DNA from: Campylobacteraceae bacterium
Lineage (GTDB): Bacteria > Campylobacterota > Campylobacteria > Campylobacterales > Sulfurovaceae
Direction of reading: 5' to 3'
Assembly (NCBI GenBank): GCA_027056485.1
Contig: JALUKQ010000088.1
Location: 1 to 64,000 of the forward strand
DNA length: 64,000 nt
Position 1 is the first letter of the stretch; the number at the start of each line of letters is the position of its first letter. The translations under genes and the position numbers were made by a program. Below, piece by piece: positions 22,888-31,988 of this stretch. Below the pieces are notes generated by a model. It ran no database searches. It was not told where the DNA came from and saw nothing but the letters and a program-made list of their open reading frames with translations.

Positions 22888-24102
22888 TTACCCCTCTAGT
22901 CGAACCTTAGGTTCTTTATCTTCCAATAAAAATATAGGCTCCGAGAATGGAGCCAATTTTGCTAAAAAGTTTAATAATGAAATTACAGGTGAACCATAAA
23001 AAAACTTTACATCTGGGTTATAAACCCATAGCTGGTCAGCATATTGATAAACTTTATGAGGAGTATCACCCACATTGTCACCATCTCTATCGAACCCTGC
23101 ATAGTTATCCCAGTAGTTTCCTACTATCTCATTTTCGTTTGTTTTACTTCCTCTACTGTCATTAACGATATCTTCTATATTCCCTTTAATAGTATTGGTT
23201 TTAATAATATTATTTTCACTTAGAGAATGAAAATGTAATGCCTCTGCATTATAAAGAACATTGTTTCCTTCTATCCAATTATGCGTGTCAGGTTCGAAAG
23301 GAGACCTATCGATGTAAATACCTTGAGCACAGTATATAATGGTGTTATCTTTTAGTGTAAAGTTAGATACATCTTTCATACCTATCCCCATACCTGTTGC
23401 TCCTAGTGAGCTTTGTATTAAGTTTCCTGTCGCAATGGTATCTTTGGAATACATAAAAAATATTCCTACTGAATTGTACTTATAGGTATTGTTTTTCACA
23501 ATATTTTTACCAGCATACATAAAGTGCAAAGAGTAACGATTATGCTCACCATAGTTCTCTTCTATAAGATTTCCATGAGAGTACCATACCACCATGTCAC
23601 GCGATTTGATAAGTCTATTTTTTTTAACAATATTGTCATGACTATACCAAAGACGAAGTCCATCACCACGTAGTCCAAGGTCATAATCTTTTGAACTAAT
23701 GGTATTATTTTGAATAAGTGAATTATTAACCATCTGCATATCTATACCAAAAAGACAATCATCTATAACACAGTCACTCACTTCACACTGTTTTGCATTG
23801 GTTATCAAAATAGCTGCATCCAGTGTATGGGTCATATCTCCAGAGTTAATAATTTTTAGGTTTTTAAGTGTGACAAATGAACTTTCTACTTTTATAACTG
23901 TTCCCTTACCTTCTCCATCTATAACAACACCATCCTCTTTACCTATAATGGTGAGTGGCTTTTTAATAACTATACTCCCCTTATAAATACCCTTTGGTAG
24001 CTTTAAAATAGAACCCTCTGGAGCTTTATCTATCGCTTCTTGTAGAGCATTTGCGTTTGCAAAAAGGAACAATGATAAAAGAATTGTTAATACTCTAATC
24101 AA
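22888..24102 (-). CDS. nosD: NosD-like periplasmic beta-helix protein
   Basis: A 404-residue protein with a signal peptide (1-19) and a right-handed parallel beta-helix made of repeats such as CEVSDCVIDDCLFGIDM and LIQNNTISSKDYDLG. The NosD-typical segments LRLWYSHDNIVKKN and YSLHFMYAGKNIVKNN are present, as is the C-terminal GNYWDNYAGFDRDGDNVGD. NosD helps deliver copper-sulfur centres to nitrous oxide reductase, together with the ABC pair NosF/NosY. Here it follows the NosB-like gene by 3 bases, but nosZ, nosF, nosY and nosL are absent from the window. Confidence 0.88.
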   Translation of the reverse strand: MIRVLTILLSLFLFANANALQEAIDKAPEGSILKLPKGIYKGSIVIKKPLTIIGKEDGVVIDGEGKGTVIKVESSFVTLKNLKIINSGDMTHTLDAAILITNAKQCEVSDCVIDDCLFGIDMQMVNNSLIQNNTISSKDYDLGLRGDGLRLWYSHDNIVKKNRLIKSRDMVVWYSHGNLIEENYGEHNRYSLHFMYAGKNIVKNNTYKYNSVGIFFMYSKDTIATGNLIQSSLGATGMGIGMKDVSNFTLKDNTIIYCAQGIYIDRSPFEPDTHNWIEGNNVLYNAEALHFHSLSENNIIKTNTIKGNIEDIVNDSRGSKTNENEIVGNYWDNYAGFDRDGDNVGDTPHKVYQYADQLWVYNPDVKFFYGSPVISLLNFLAKLAPFSEPIFLLEDKEPKVRLEG

Positions 24103-24105
24103 ATT

Positions 24106-24891
24106 TTATGCCTTTGACTCTCTTATTGCTTTTTGCCTAGCAAGAAATGCCAAAAGACTAAAAATAGAGATAAGAACAATCAAATAAAACCCAATTGTCG
24201 GATAAGAGTGTGTTACAAACTGGGCAATCTTTCCATCACCAAATACGGTAGGCATAAATGGTTTTATTTTAAATGCACCCCAATCATGAAGATTATGCCC
24301 AAACCAATATAACCAATAGGAGTAATCAGCAATAAACAGTATAGGAAGTGAGACAGGAATTAACATTGCATAAGTAAATATTTTTTTATTATAAGCAATA
24401 AAGTAAATCATAGCTAAACTCAAAAGTAAAAGTGCATAGATACCAATTTCACGTTCTATTGTTCCTCCAACCCACATTGGATCCATACCAACATAGTGGT
24501 TAATGGTGTTCATCTCATGGACTTCACCAGAGTAGCCATCAAAGTGAAAAAAAACAGGAATACCTTCAGGAAATGCCTCTTTTGGATAGTTTGGAGCTTC
24601 TAGCGAAACAGCCCATATAGGTAGAGAAGCAACCCCTATTTCAGAAGCACTTTTTATCATTCCATCTAGGTTATTATGTGACTCCTTGGGTGTAGCGATA
24701 CTTTTGTATCTACCTTTATTATATAGGTTCCAAACAGATTTACTAAAAGTAGAAATCTCTTCTGGTTTACCATCATCTATCTTGTTTAAAGTACCATGAA
24801 AAGCAATCATAGGAAATGTAAAAGCTACAGTCATAATAAGTAGTGCTAAGGTAGCAAAAATCTTCGACTTCATAAAACTTGGGTGCATCAT
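24106..24891 (-). CDS. NosB-like integral membrane protein
   Basis: A 261-residue protein with one N-terminal helix (about 10-30), a periplasmic segment of roughly 110 residues with PIWAVSLEAPNYP and HYVGMDPMW, then four C-terminal helices. In Wolinella-type nos clusters a membrane protein NosB lies between nosZ and nosD, and this gene has the matching position and layout before nosD. The assignment is by context and pattern. The function of NosB is not well established. It is the first gene of its unit and is preceded by an FNR-type box. Confidence 0.6.
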   Translation of the reverse strand: MMHPSFMKSKIFATLALLIMTVAFTFPMIAFHGTLNKIDDGKPEEISTFSKSVWNLYNKGRYKSIATPKESHNNLDGMIKSASEIGVASLPIWAVSLEAPNYPKEAFPEGIPVFFHFDGYSGEVHEMNTINHYVGMDPMWVGGTIEREIGIYALLLLSLAMIYFIAYNKKIFTYAMLIPVSLPILFIADYSYWLYWFGHNLHDWGAFKIKPFMPTVFGDGKIAQFVTHSYPTIGFYLIVLISIFSLLAFLARQKAIRESKA

Positions 24892-24991
24892 CTCTCCTCA
24901 AAGTGGTCTAATAAAACTTATAATTTAAATAAGTAAAAATTATAAGTTTCATAAATCTAGATTATTATATAATAAATAAAAGAGAGAGGAT

Positions 24992-25005
24992 ATGATTTAC
25001 ATCAA
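24992..25005. promoter_or_regulatory. FNR/CRP-type box upstream of nosB-nosD
   Basis: ATGAT-TTAC-ATCAA matches the FNR-type palindrome TTGAT-N4-ATCAA with one mismatch. It lies about 100 bp before the nosB start, in the only sizeable gap of the area. This suggests activation under low oxygen or nitrogen-oxide stress. Confidence 0.55.
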
Positions 25006-25066
25006 GTTTAAAGAGTAAACATGATAAACCATTACTTACATTTAAATGTACTTAAACTCAACTACA

Positions 25067-25840
25067 TTAATCTGTTATAAAAAACCTTTTTGCACTCACC
25101 ACAGTTATACCCTGTTTTTCAAAATACTCTGTCCATAAAGTTTTAACTTCATCTAAAAGTTCTCTTGAATGTTTACGACGTTCTATAATATGCATATAGA
25201 TATGAATTTTGGAATTATGAGGAAGAGCATACTCTTTAATAGCTTCATCAGCAGAGACAACCTCTTTATAAAAATTAAATTTATAAGAGTTTTCCATAAA
25301 ATCACTTATAATATGAATCTCAGCCTCTTGACTTTGAATATTGTCTACTATCTCTGTTACGGTCTCAAAAAGAGGAGAAGTTTTTGATTCATCTGGTTTT
25401 GCTAACATCTCTGTAATTTCAACTAGAGGTTCTTGAAATGCATGGTTATAGTTATTTTTTATATCACGACAATTCTCATAGAGTGCATTACAATCCGTAT
25501 CGTTACCAGGACTACACTTATCAAAAAGTGTTTTTACCTTTGTCTTGTTCTCATCATCTCCATATATAGATAAAATATTTAGACGACTATTCATCGCCAC
25601 ACCTTCATGTATATCTGAAAGCCAACTATTCATTTTTTCTATATTATGACTGCTCCATTTATCACTTTTATCAATCAATACAATCTTCTTTAGTTGAACT
25701 ACTTTATCTTTTGAACAGAGTGATTTTTCATCAACATTATATTTTTTTGGTTTTAACTGATATGATAGATAAAATATAGAAAGCCCCAATAGAACCAACG
25801 AAACAATAATAGCTATACCCTTTTTATCCTCTTTTGTCAC
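25067..25840 (-). CDS. Membrane-anchored vWA-like protein of unknown function
   Basis: A 257-residue protein with one N-terminal helix (about 8-28). The following domain starts a central strand ending LIDKSDKWSS, similar to a D-x-S-x-S metal site of von Willebrand A domains, with a later strand ending IISDFMEN that could give the second Asp. Its start overlaps the stop of the upstream gene by 4 bases, so the two are a coupled pair. No named family was recognised. Confidence 0.6.
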   Translation of the reverse strand: MTKEDKKGIAIIVSLVLLGLSIFYLSYQLKPKKYNVDEKSLCSKDKVVQLKKIVLIDKSDKWSSHNIEKMNSWLSDIHEGVAMNSRLNILSIYGDDENKTKVKTLFDKCSPGNDTDCNALYENCRDIKNNYNHAFQEPLVEITEMLAKPDESKTSPLFETVTEIVDNIQSQEAEIHIISDFMENSYKFNFYKEVVSADEAIKEYALPHNSKIHIYMHIIERRKHSRELLDEVKTLWTEYFEKQGITVVSAKRFFITD

Positions 25841-27276
25841 AGCTCAAGCTCCCTATTTTTTTTAACCTGATAGAGTATCTTCTCTATGCTTTCATGACTT
25901 AAATATTTATCTTTTAACTCATCAAGCTCATTTTCGAAGAGCTTTTGATTTTCATAAAATTCATTCATGTGACCATTTACTTTAGTTAAAGTATCTTCAA
26001 GTAGTTGTTGTGACTCTAATAATCTTTTGTTATTAAGCTTACTTAAACCACCTTCACCTACTAAAAGTCTATCACTATAATCAAAACTCACTCTATCTCC
26101 ATAGACAAATCTTGCTCCATTTCTATATGAGCTTATTAATGTTCTAGCACCCTCTATAGCTCGAAGATGATAACCAGTATAAGTATTAATAAATGCACTC
26201 ATATCCGAATGAAGATTATCTAAACTCTTTTTTGATGCAGCAAGGGTTGCCACCATCTCATCAGACTTTTTTAATGAGACAGAGTAGAGTTCTCGCATCA
26301 ATTTTCTTGCCTGCTTTTTAGAACTTAAAAACTGATCTTCTTTCTCTCTCCATCTACGATAAACAGCTCCATATCCAGGGTATCTGTCATCTAAGCTCAT
26401 ACCTTTAAAAATGCTGAATAATGTAACTAATAATCCTAGAGAGATTAAAATTATGGTCTCCATATCATGTAAAGCAAAAGGTTGTTTTAACATCGGTTCA
26501 ACAACAGACCATATCTCCACATGAGGATTACTACTTAAAATCTCACGATAATGAGCAATAAAAAGATGTAATACAAAAATAGTTACCAACAGAAGTGTAA
26601 AAGTAAGCAGTCCTAATATCTTTTTAAACCATGAAACATGATTTTTATAGCGTAAAACATAACCAGCTATGGTAGAGAGTGTAACGTTAAAAAAAGAGGT
26701 AACAAACCCTATAAGTACACCACCTAAAAGTCCTAAACTTGAAGCTTCACCAAAAAAATAAGCATTGATAAGTGCTTCTACAAAGATAAATACAAATATC
26801 CATGCAAAATGTAAGATATAACTTTTAGGATAATAAGCCTCTCTTTTACTTAACTTATTGGCTAAACGAAAGGTATTTAGTTCATTACGAAGGTCAAGTC
26901 TTCTTTCTTGATTCTCCTCTTCTTCATGAATAAATGCATCATTTATACTGCTAGACTTCTCTTTAAAAAATCTATACAATTTAGAAAAATTAATATTTTC
27001 AAGTTCAACTTTTTCAACAAGAGTATAAACCTCTTTTTTGATTTCAATTGCCTTTTTAGTGCCATACTCATTGAGTTGTTTAATATACTGATTGACATCT
27101 GCTATATAACTATTTTCATCATCAGTACGCTTATCTTCATTTGGCATGGGATTATTAGAAGCAAACTTTCCACCCTCTAATCTGGGTTTTAATCTCTTGT
27201 TTACCTTCTCAATATCATACCATCCAAACTCTTCAAAAACTAAACCCTGCTTTGTTTTTTTAGTTCGCCAAGCCAT
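25837..27276 (-). CDS. Large membrane and coiled-coil protein of unknown function
   Basis: The start chosen is the ATG at 27276 behind GAGGATAAT, giving 479 residues; a TTG four codons earlier lies in the ribosome site. The protein has a charged N-terminal region, about four membrane helices between residues 155 and 310, and a long helical C-terminal part (KKSDEMVATLAASKKSLDNL onward) that looks coiled-coil. It is coupled to the vWA-like gene. The combination recalls envelope-spanning accessory modules, but I cannot assign a function. Confidence 0.6.
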   Translation of the reverse strand: MAWRTKKTKQGLVFEEFGWYDIEKVNKRLKPRLEGGKFASNNPMPNEDKRTDDENSYIADVNQYIKQLNEYGTKKAIEIKKEVYTLVEKVELENINFSKLYRFFKEKSSSINDAFIHEEEENQERRLDLRNELNTFRLANKLSKREAYYPKSYILHFAWIFVFIFVEALINAYFFGEASSLGLLGGVLIGFVTSFFNVTLSTIAGYVLRYKNHVSWFKKILGLLTFTLLLVTIFVLHLFIAHYREILSSNPHVEIWSVVEPMLKQPFALHDMETIILISLGLLVTLFSIFKGMSLDDRYPGYGAVYRRWREKEDQFLSSKKQARKLMRELYSVSLKKSDEMVATLAASKKSLDNLHSDMSAFINTYTGYHLRAIEGARTLISSYRNGARFVYGDRVSFDYSDRLLVGEGGLSKLNNKRLLESQQLLEDTLTKVNGHMNEFYENQKLFENELDELKDKYLSHESIEKILYQVKKNRELEL

Positions 27277-27382
27277 TATTATCCTCAATATAAAGAATTA
27301 TATTTAAACACTGCTAAACATATTTTAATGATTATAGCCAAAAATAACAAAAACTAAATATAACTCCCTTCGTTAAAGTGTT

Positions 27383-27730
27383 TTAAAGGGTCACATTCTC
27401 CAAAAACTCAATCTCACCCCATCGAATAACAATTAAGTCTATAGAGAAAACCATATCTAAACCTTTCTCTTTCATATAGTAGTATGCTGAATTAATAACT
27501 TTACGTTGTTTCGATGGTGTAAAGTTATAAATGGGGTCAAAATCTGCCTGAGCTGACTTCACTTCTATAAAATGAAGTACCCCATCTTGCATAGCAATAA
27601 TATCTATCTCACCCAACTTACGAGCATAATAGTTCTGCTCTATAATCTGAAAACCCTCAGCTATAAGAAATGCAATTGCTTTGGCTTCGTTCTGACTTCC
27701 AATAATAGTGTTATTAAGTTCATGTCGCAT
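27383..27730 (-). CDS. yraN: YraN/UPF0102 family nuclease-like protein
   Basis: A 115-residue protein with the family core GEIDIIAMQDGVLHFIEVKS, in which Glu-Asp-Glu-x-Lys forms a restriction-endonuclease-like site. The length is typical. The cellular role is not established; YraN proteins are usually linked with DNA processing or recombination. It stands alone, with the palindromic element at 27807-27904 just upstream. Confidence 0.9.
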   Translation of the reverse strand: MRHELNNTIIGSQNEAKAIAFLIAEGFQIIEQNYYARKLGEIDIIAMQDGVLHFIEVKSAQADFDPIYNFTPSKQRKVINSAYYYMKEKGLDMVFSIDLIVIRWGEIEFLENVTL

Positions 27731-27806
27731 AATAAGACCTTTTTTATTTCAATTATAAATAAAAAAGGTTAGATAAGAGGAAAATATGGCAAATTGTCAT
27801 ACTTTT

Positions 27807-27904
27807 GTAGGGTGTTGTGCCTCACAACACCGTATTATGATATTTTGAGGTTAATTAAAATATATGTTTAGTTTTGACGGTGTTTTCAGGGAAAAACACC
27901 CTAC
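27807..27904. repeat. 98-bp REP/MITE-like palindromic element
   Basis: The ends are inverted repeats, GTAGGGTGTT (27807-27816) and AACACCCTAC (27895-27904). Just inside each end is a hairpin: GGTGTTGTG / CACAACACC (27811-27831, loop CCT) and GGTGTTTT / AAAACACC (27879-27900, loop CAGGGA). The centre is AT-rich and the ends are GC-rich relative to the surroundings. It resembles the GTAGGGTG...CACCCTAC repeat family spread in many bacterial genomes. Only one copy is in this window. Confidence 0.7.
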
Positions 27905-27910
27905 CTATCA

Positions 27911-29995
27911 TTATTGAGGAACGACAGAAACACGTAACGATTTAAACCGAGCCGTCATTATCAACTCATCCATCTCATCACCAAATATTGCGTTAATACG
28001 AGAACGAGCATGATGGAAAGTAGTAAACAGAGTACGAGGTTTAATCTTATCTGTATATTTTACATTCAAAACAGAAGTCTCACCATATTCAGTTTTCAAA
28101 ATAACCTTATCTCCAAACTTACCCTCATCTTCCACTGAAGCTAAAAGTGTATCTTCACTATGGTTATTAAAAAGTTTGGCTGTATGTTTGGTTTGAGCAG
28201 CATTATTATAGTGTGCTAAAGTTCGTCCTGTAGTCAAGTAGAAACCATCAAGTCCATCTGCATAAAACTCTTTGTCTAAAATCTCCTGTATCATTCCTCT
28301 TGGTTCATACTGCTTATAGACGTACTTACCTAAACCATCATCTGTTCTAAAATCCAGTAGGTGTAAAATTGGTGTATCTTCATGATAAATTGGCCACTGC
28401 ATACCACGTTTTCGGTGTCGTGCAAGTCTGTAGTATTTAGCTCCAGAGAAACGTCTGTGAGCCACCTCTGTTACCTCATGCCATACTTCTTCACTACTCT
28501 CATGCTTAAAGTCACCACCAAGTTTATTGGTCAGCTCTTTAATCACTTCCCAATCATCTGGTAAATCACTCTGTACTAATGGTTGAGATAAGTGTAACCT
28601 TCTCATAGCATTGACATAAACACCCGTCTTCTCATAAGCCGAACGCACCCCAATAACAATATCTGCATACTGTGCAATATCGGTCATAAATAGCTCTTGA
28701 ACCATAATGAATTCTAAGTTCTTTATCGCTTTTTCTATTTTATTAATATTTGGATGAATATGAGTAATATCTTCACCCATATTAAGCAGAGCTTTTATAT
28801 TCCCATCAATCATACCATCTATAAGTTGAGGTGTCATAAGCCCCACATTTGGAGCATCTTGATAGTCAGGTAAGTAGTAAGGTAGACAACCCATATCACA
28901 AGCACCTTGCACATTATTTTGCCCACGTAGAGGCATAAGTCCTGCTCCACGTTTACCAATATTTCCTGTCATCAACGCCAAGTGGGTAATTGCCATAACA
29001 GCATGTGAACCATCCAAGTGTTCAGTAATTCCAAGCCCCCAAAATATCATAGAGTTTTTAACAGCATACTCACGAGCAATATTTGGAATCATCTTTGCCA
29101 AATACTCATAGCCTTTCACATCTTTAAAAAAATCAGGGTTAGCATACGGGTCATTTAGAATTTTTTCTTTAAACTCCTCAAACCCTTTGGTACGATTGTT
29201 TATAAAACTCTCATCATATATCTCTTCATCTATTATCACATATGCCATCATATTCAAAATAAGTAAATTTGCCTCATAAGGGATAATACAATTATGTTTT
29301 GCATACTTTACAAGCTTGGTTTCACGCACATCTATAACAGCCAAATTGTTACTGTTTTTAGCCATATCAACCATACGGTTAGAGATAATTGGATGAGCCT
29401 CCATGGTGTTAGAACCAATCACCACCATAAACTCTGTCGCATAAATATCATCATAAGGGTTAGTTGCAGCACCCTCACCTATGGTCGTCTTCATACCTTT
29501 TAGCGATGGAGAGTGACAAACTCTAGCACAGTTGTCTACATGTGGCGACTCCATCGTTTCACGACAAAATTTCTGAAACGAATATGAGCTTTCACAATTG
29601 GTTCTAGCTCCACCAATAGCACAAAAACTCTCAGCCCCAAAAGTATCTTTTATCTCTTGAAGTTTTAATGCTGCTATAGAAGTTGCTGTATCTAAATCAC
29701 AAGTCCAAAAAGTATCGTCAAATACTTTGAGCTTATCTTCAAACTGCGATTTTAGCTTTGGGTTCTTATCTATAAAACTTCGACGAATACGAGGCTCTCT
29801 TATTCGCTCATCTGAATCAACAAAATCAAATCCAAACTTTCCTTTAATACAAAGTTTACCTTGAGAAACCACTCCATCTTTTTGAGCATAGATTTTAGTA
29901 ATTTTATTATTTTCAACTATTCCTGTAATGTCACACCCTACACCACAGTAAGTACAAACACTCTCTATCTCTTTTACGTCATATTTCATTGTCAT
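27911..29995 (-). CDS. Molybdopterin oxidoreductase, formate dehydrogenase alpha subunit type
   Basis: A 694-residue protein of the DMSO-reductase superfamily. An N-terminal [4Fe-4S] site uses CTYCGVGC and a later Cys in GKLCIKGKFG. The active-site Cys, the Mo ligand replacing selenocysteine, is in ARVCHSPS near residue 160. A C-terminal dinucleotide-binding domain (TGRTLAHYNN) is present. No Tat signal is seen, so it should be cytoplasmic. The likely reaction is formate oxidation, but no beta subunit, membrane subunit or FdhD lies nearby and the electron partner is unknown. The start could be either ATG at 29995 or 29989. Confidence 0.85.
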   Translation of the reverse strand: MTMKYDVKEIESVCTYCGVGCDITGIVENNKITKIYAQKDGVVSQGKLCIKGKFGFDFVDSDERIREPRIRRSFIDKNPKLKSQFEDKLKVFDDTFWTCDLDTATSIAALKLQEIKDTFGAESFCAIGGARTNCESSYSFQKFCRETMESPHVDNCARVCHSPSLKGMKTTIGEGAATNPYDDIYATEFMVVIGSNTMEAHPIISNRMVDMAKNSNNLAVIDVRETKLVKYAKHNCIIPYEANLLILNMMAYVIIDEEIYDESFINNRTKGFEEFKEKILNDPYANPDFFKDVKGYEYLAKMIPNIAREYAVKNSMIFWGLGITEHLDGSHAVMAITHLALMTGNIGKRGAGLMPLRGQNNVQGACDMGCLPYYLPDYQDAPNVGLMTPQLIDGMIDGNIKALLNMGEDITHIHPNINKIEKAIKNLEFIMVQELFMTDIAQYADIVIGVRSAYEKTGVYVNAMRRLHLSQPLVQSDLPDDWEVIKELTNKLGGDFKHESSEEVWHEVTEVAHRRFSGAKYYRLARHRKRGMQWPIYHEDTPILHLLDFRTDDGLGKYVYKQYEPRGMIQEILDKEFYADGLDGFYLTTGRTLAHYNNAAQTKHTAKLFNNHSEDTLLASVEDEGKFGDKVILKTEYGETSVLNVKYTDKIKPRTLFTTFHHARSRINAIFGDEMDELIMTARFKSLRVSVVPQ

Positions 29996-30100
29996 TGAAT
30001 TACCCTTGAAATTTTTAACTTAATTAAGATTATTTTTATCCTATTTTTACTTAAAATGAAGATGATTTATAGAACTTTTTCTTATAATTAAAGTTTTATA

Positions 30101-30127
30101 AAAAAAATAGGAGTAATTTACTCCTAT
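30101..30127. terminator. Perfect hairpin upstream of the formate dehydrogenase gene
   Basis: ATAGGAGTAA / TTACTCCTAT form a perfect 10-bp stem around one base. On the minus strand it is followed by seven T, and on the plus strand by TTTT. It therefore resembles an intrinsic terminator acting mainly leftward, between the divergent genes at 29995 and 30182. It could shield the dehydrogenase gene or act as an attenuator. Confidence 0.55.
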
Positions 30128-30181
30128 TTTAAGTAAAGTTTGTTATTATCCAAGAAATACAGATAAATAAAGGATTTAAAT

Positions 30182-30433
30182 ATGTTTAAAATCAACATAG
30201 ACAAAGAGTGTGGATGTTTCAAAAAAAGTGCCTACGATAATAATATGAGTTTTAACTCAAAAGATGATGCATTAATTCAAGCACAAAGTATGGTAAACCA
30301 CATGAATACAAAATTTTGTGGAAAACACGATTTTACACTAAGTGAAGACGGTCAAAACTTTAGTATTGCTATGAATGCACCTACTCAACCAGCAACCTCT
30401 GGTGGTTGTTGTGGTGGTGGTCACTGTTCGTAA
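30182..30433 (+). CDS. Small Cys-rich metal-binding-like protein
   Basis: An 83-residue protein with CGCF (10-13), a central KFCGKHDF and a C-terminal tail GGCCGGGHCS. Such Cys/His tails are typical of metal-storage or metallochaperone proteins. It has no signal peptide. The start follows an AAAGGATTT site. It is divergent from the molybdenum enzyme, which does not prove a link. No named family was recognised. Confidence 0.75.
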   Translation: MFKINIDKECGCFKKSAYDNNMSFNSKDDALIQAQSMVNHMNTKFCGKHDFTLSEDGQNFSIAMNAPTQPATSGGCCGGGHCS

Positions 30434-30441
30434 ACAGTAGA

Positions 30442-30466
30442 AGAGTCTTAGCTAAAGTAAGACTCT
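30442..30466. terminator. Bidirectional terminator between convergent genes
   Basis: AGAGTCTTA / TAAGACTCT form a 9-bp stem with a 7-base loop, between the stop codons at 30433 and 30480. Confidence 0.6.
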
Positions 30467-30479
30467 CCTCTCTTTAAAA

Positions 30480-31850
30480 TTATTGATGAAAAGATAATGA
30501 AAAGCTATAAGCATGTTGACCATAATTACGAGAAGGCAACTTGACTTTTAAATAAAGTTTTTTCCCTTTTTTTACACTTATAATATCATCCTCATATTTA
30601 TACTCATTCCCAACTTGAACTTTAGGAACACCTGTAGGTTTAATAGTTACTGTACCATTAGCTTTAGGTATAAAGTAAAAATAATCTATATCGTCCGTTT
30701 TATTAATATAAGAATTAATCGTTGAACCATCAAAAATTTCTGTAGCTGTCTCTTTTGTATCTCCATATTCGTCAACTGTAGCTATCTCTGTTGTCTTAAC
30801 TTCTAACGTATATAAACCATTATACAAAGACGCATCTACATAATAAGTACCTGCATCTAATAATAAATTTATTGGTCTATAAAGTGCAGAACCAGGAATA
30901 CTACGATGGGAAGGAATTTTCTTTAAATCACTTGTATAAAGAGTTGCTCTTTTACTCTTATTAAAATAGTTAATATGTATTTCAACATACTGTTTTTTAT
31001 CTAATGTAAATGAGAAAAAATCATGATCATCTGTATAGTTTTTCTCACCCTTGACTACTGTATTCACTGCAATTTTTGTAGCAGAATCTTTATCATTCCC
31101 ATGTTTATCTTTACTGTTCTTATCCGTAATTTTAAGAAGAAGCGTTTTAGAAGTCTCTTTTCCATTAATATCTGTCACAATAAATTGTAAAAACTCTCGT
31201 CCTGCTACCGTAGGAACATAATCATTCTCTCTATTTTCTTCATCCCAATATAAAATCTCATCACCGAGTTGATTTTTTATTACCTTACCATTTAATTCCC
31301 AACGATAAGAGTCAACCAAATGTTTTTTACTAGCATCTACAATTCCACTAAGTGGTATAACATCCCCAACATAAACATCAAGATAATGACCACGAGAAAG
31401 TCTATAGTTTCCCTCAGGGCGTTGTTCACGTTTAACAGGAAATTCAGGTCTTATATCAAATGTTAAATCATTCTCATTTATCTTAATATTTGCTGTTGAT
31501 TCAACATTTACAATCAATCGCTTTATATATTTTTTTCCTGATGTATCAAGTACTACAAATTTAAGAACATGAAGTCCATCTCCTTGAGGGAGATATCCAT
31601 TTTCAGCATTGGCATCATCCCAATAGATTATCTCATCACCAGCTGTATTTTTTAATACTTTCCCATTCTCTTCCCACTGATAATGTTCAATCTTACTTCT
31701 ATCTCCAGAGAGTACTTTCCCATTTAAATCTATAATATCTCCAGAGAGAACAGACTGCTCTACACCAGCATCTAATTTAAATTCATTTGATGTTGCTAGT
31801 ATTAACTGTGTTAGCCCTAGCATCAAAATTAATCCATTAATAATCTTCAT
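30480..31850 (-). CDS. Secreted protein with two Ig/PKD-like and two PPC-like domains
   Basis: A 456-residue protein with a signal peptide (1-19). It then has a duplicated Ig/PKD-like domain (about 30-117 and 147-242), each containing W-E-x-NGKV and a GDEI-YWD segment. Two bacterial pre-peptidase C-terminal (PPC)-like domains follow (about 245-352 and 357-456), each with DDHDFFSF / DDIDYFYF strands. No enzyme domain is present although PPC domains usually follow a protease. It is probably a cell-surface or secreted binding protein. It stands alone. Confidence 0.75.
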   Translation of the reverse strand: MKIINGLILMLGLTQLILATSNEFKLDAGVEQSVLSGDIIDLNGKVLSGDRSKIEHYQWEENGKVLKNTAGDEIIYWDDANAENGYLPQGDGLHVLKFVVLDTSGKKYIKRLIVNVESTANIKINENDLTFDIRPEFPVKREQRPEGNYRLSRGHYLDVYVGDVIPLSGIVDASKKHLVDSYRWELNGKVIKNQLGDEILYWDEENRENDYVPTVAGREFLQFIVTDINGKETSKTLLLKITDKNSKDKHGNDKDSATKIAVNTVVKGEKNYTDDHDFFSFTLDKKQYVEIHINYFNKSKRATLYTSDLKKIPSHRSIPGSALYRPINLLLDAGTYYVDASLYNGLYTLEVKTTEIATVDEYGDTKETATEIFDGSTINSYINKTDDIDYFYFIPKANGTVTIKPTGVPKVQVGNEYKYEDDIISVKKGKKLYLKVKLPSRNYGQHAYSFSLSFHQ

Positions 31851-31988
31851 AAAAAACCCTATTTTTAAATTATAATATACAAATATAATTCAAACTGTAG
31901 TTACAGTTTGGATAAATATATTACATTCCATTATATGTTTTATTATGTTAATAATAGTTTAATTATATGTTATTAAATAATTTATACC

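Noticed and set aside
30010-30030. CTTAATTAAG palindrome as an operator for the formate dehydrogenase gene
   Set aside because: A 10-base AT palindrome is expected by chance in this composition and it matches no operator I know.
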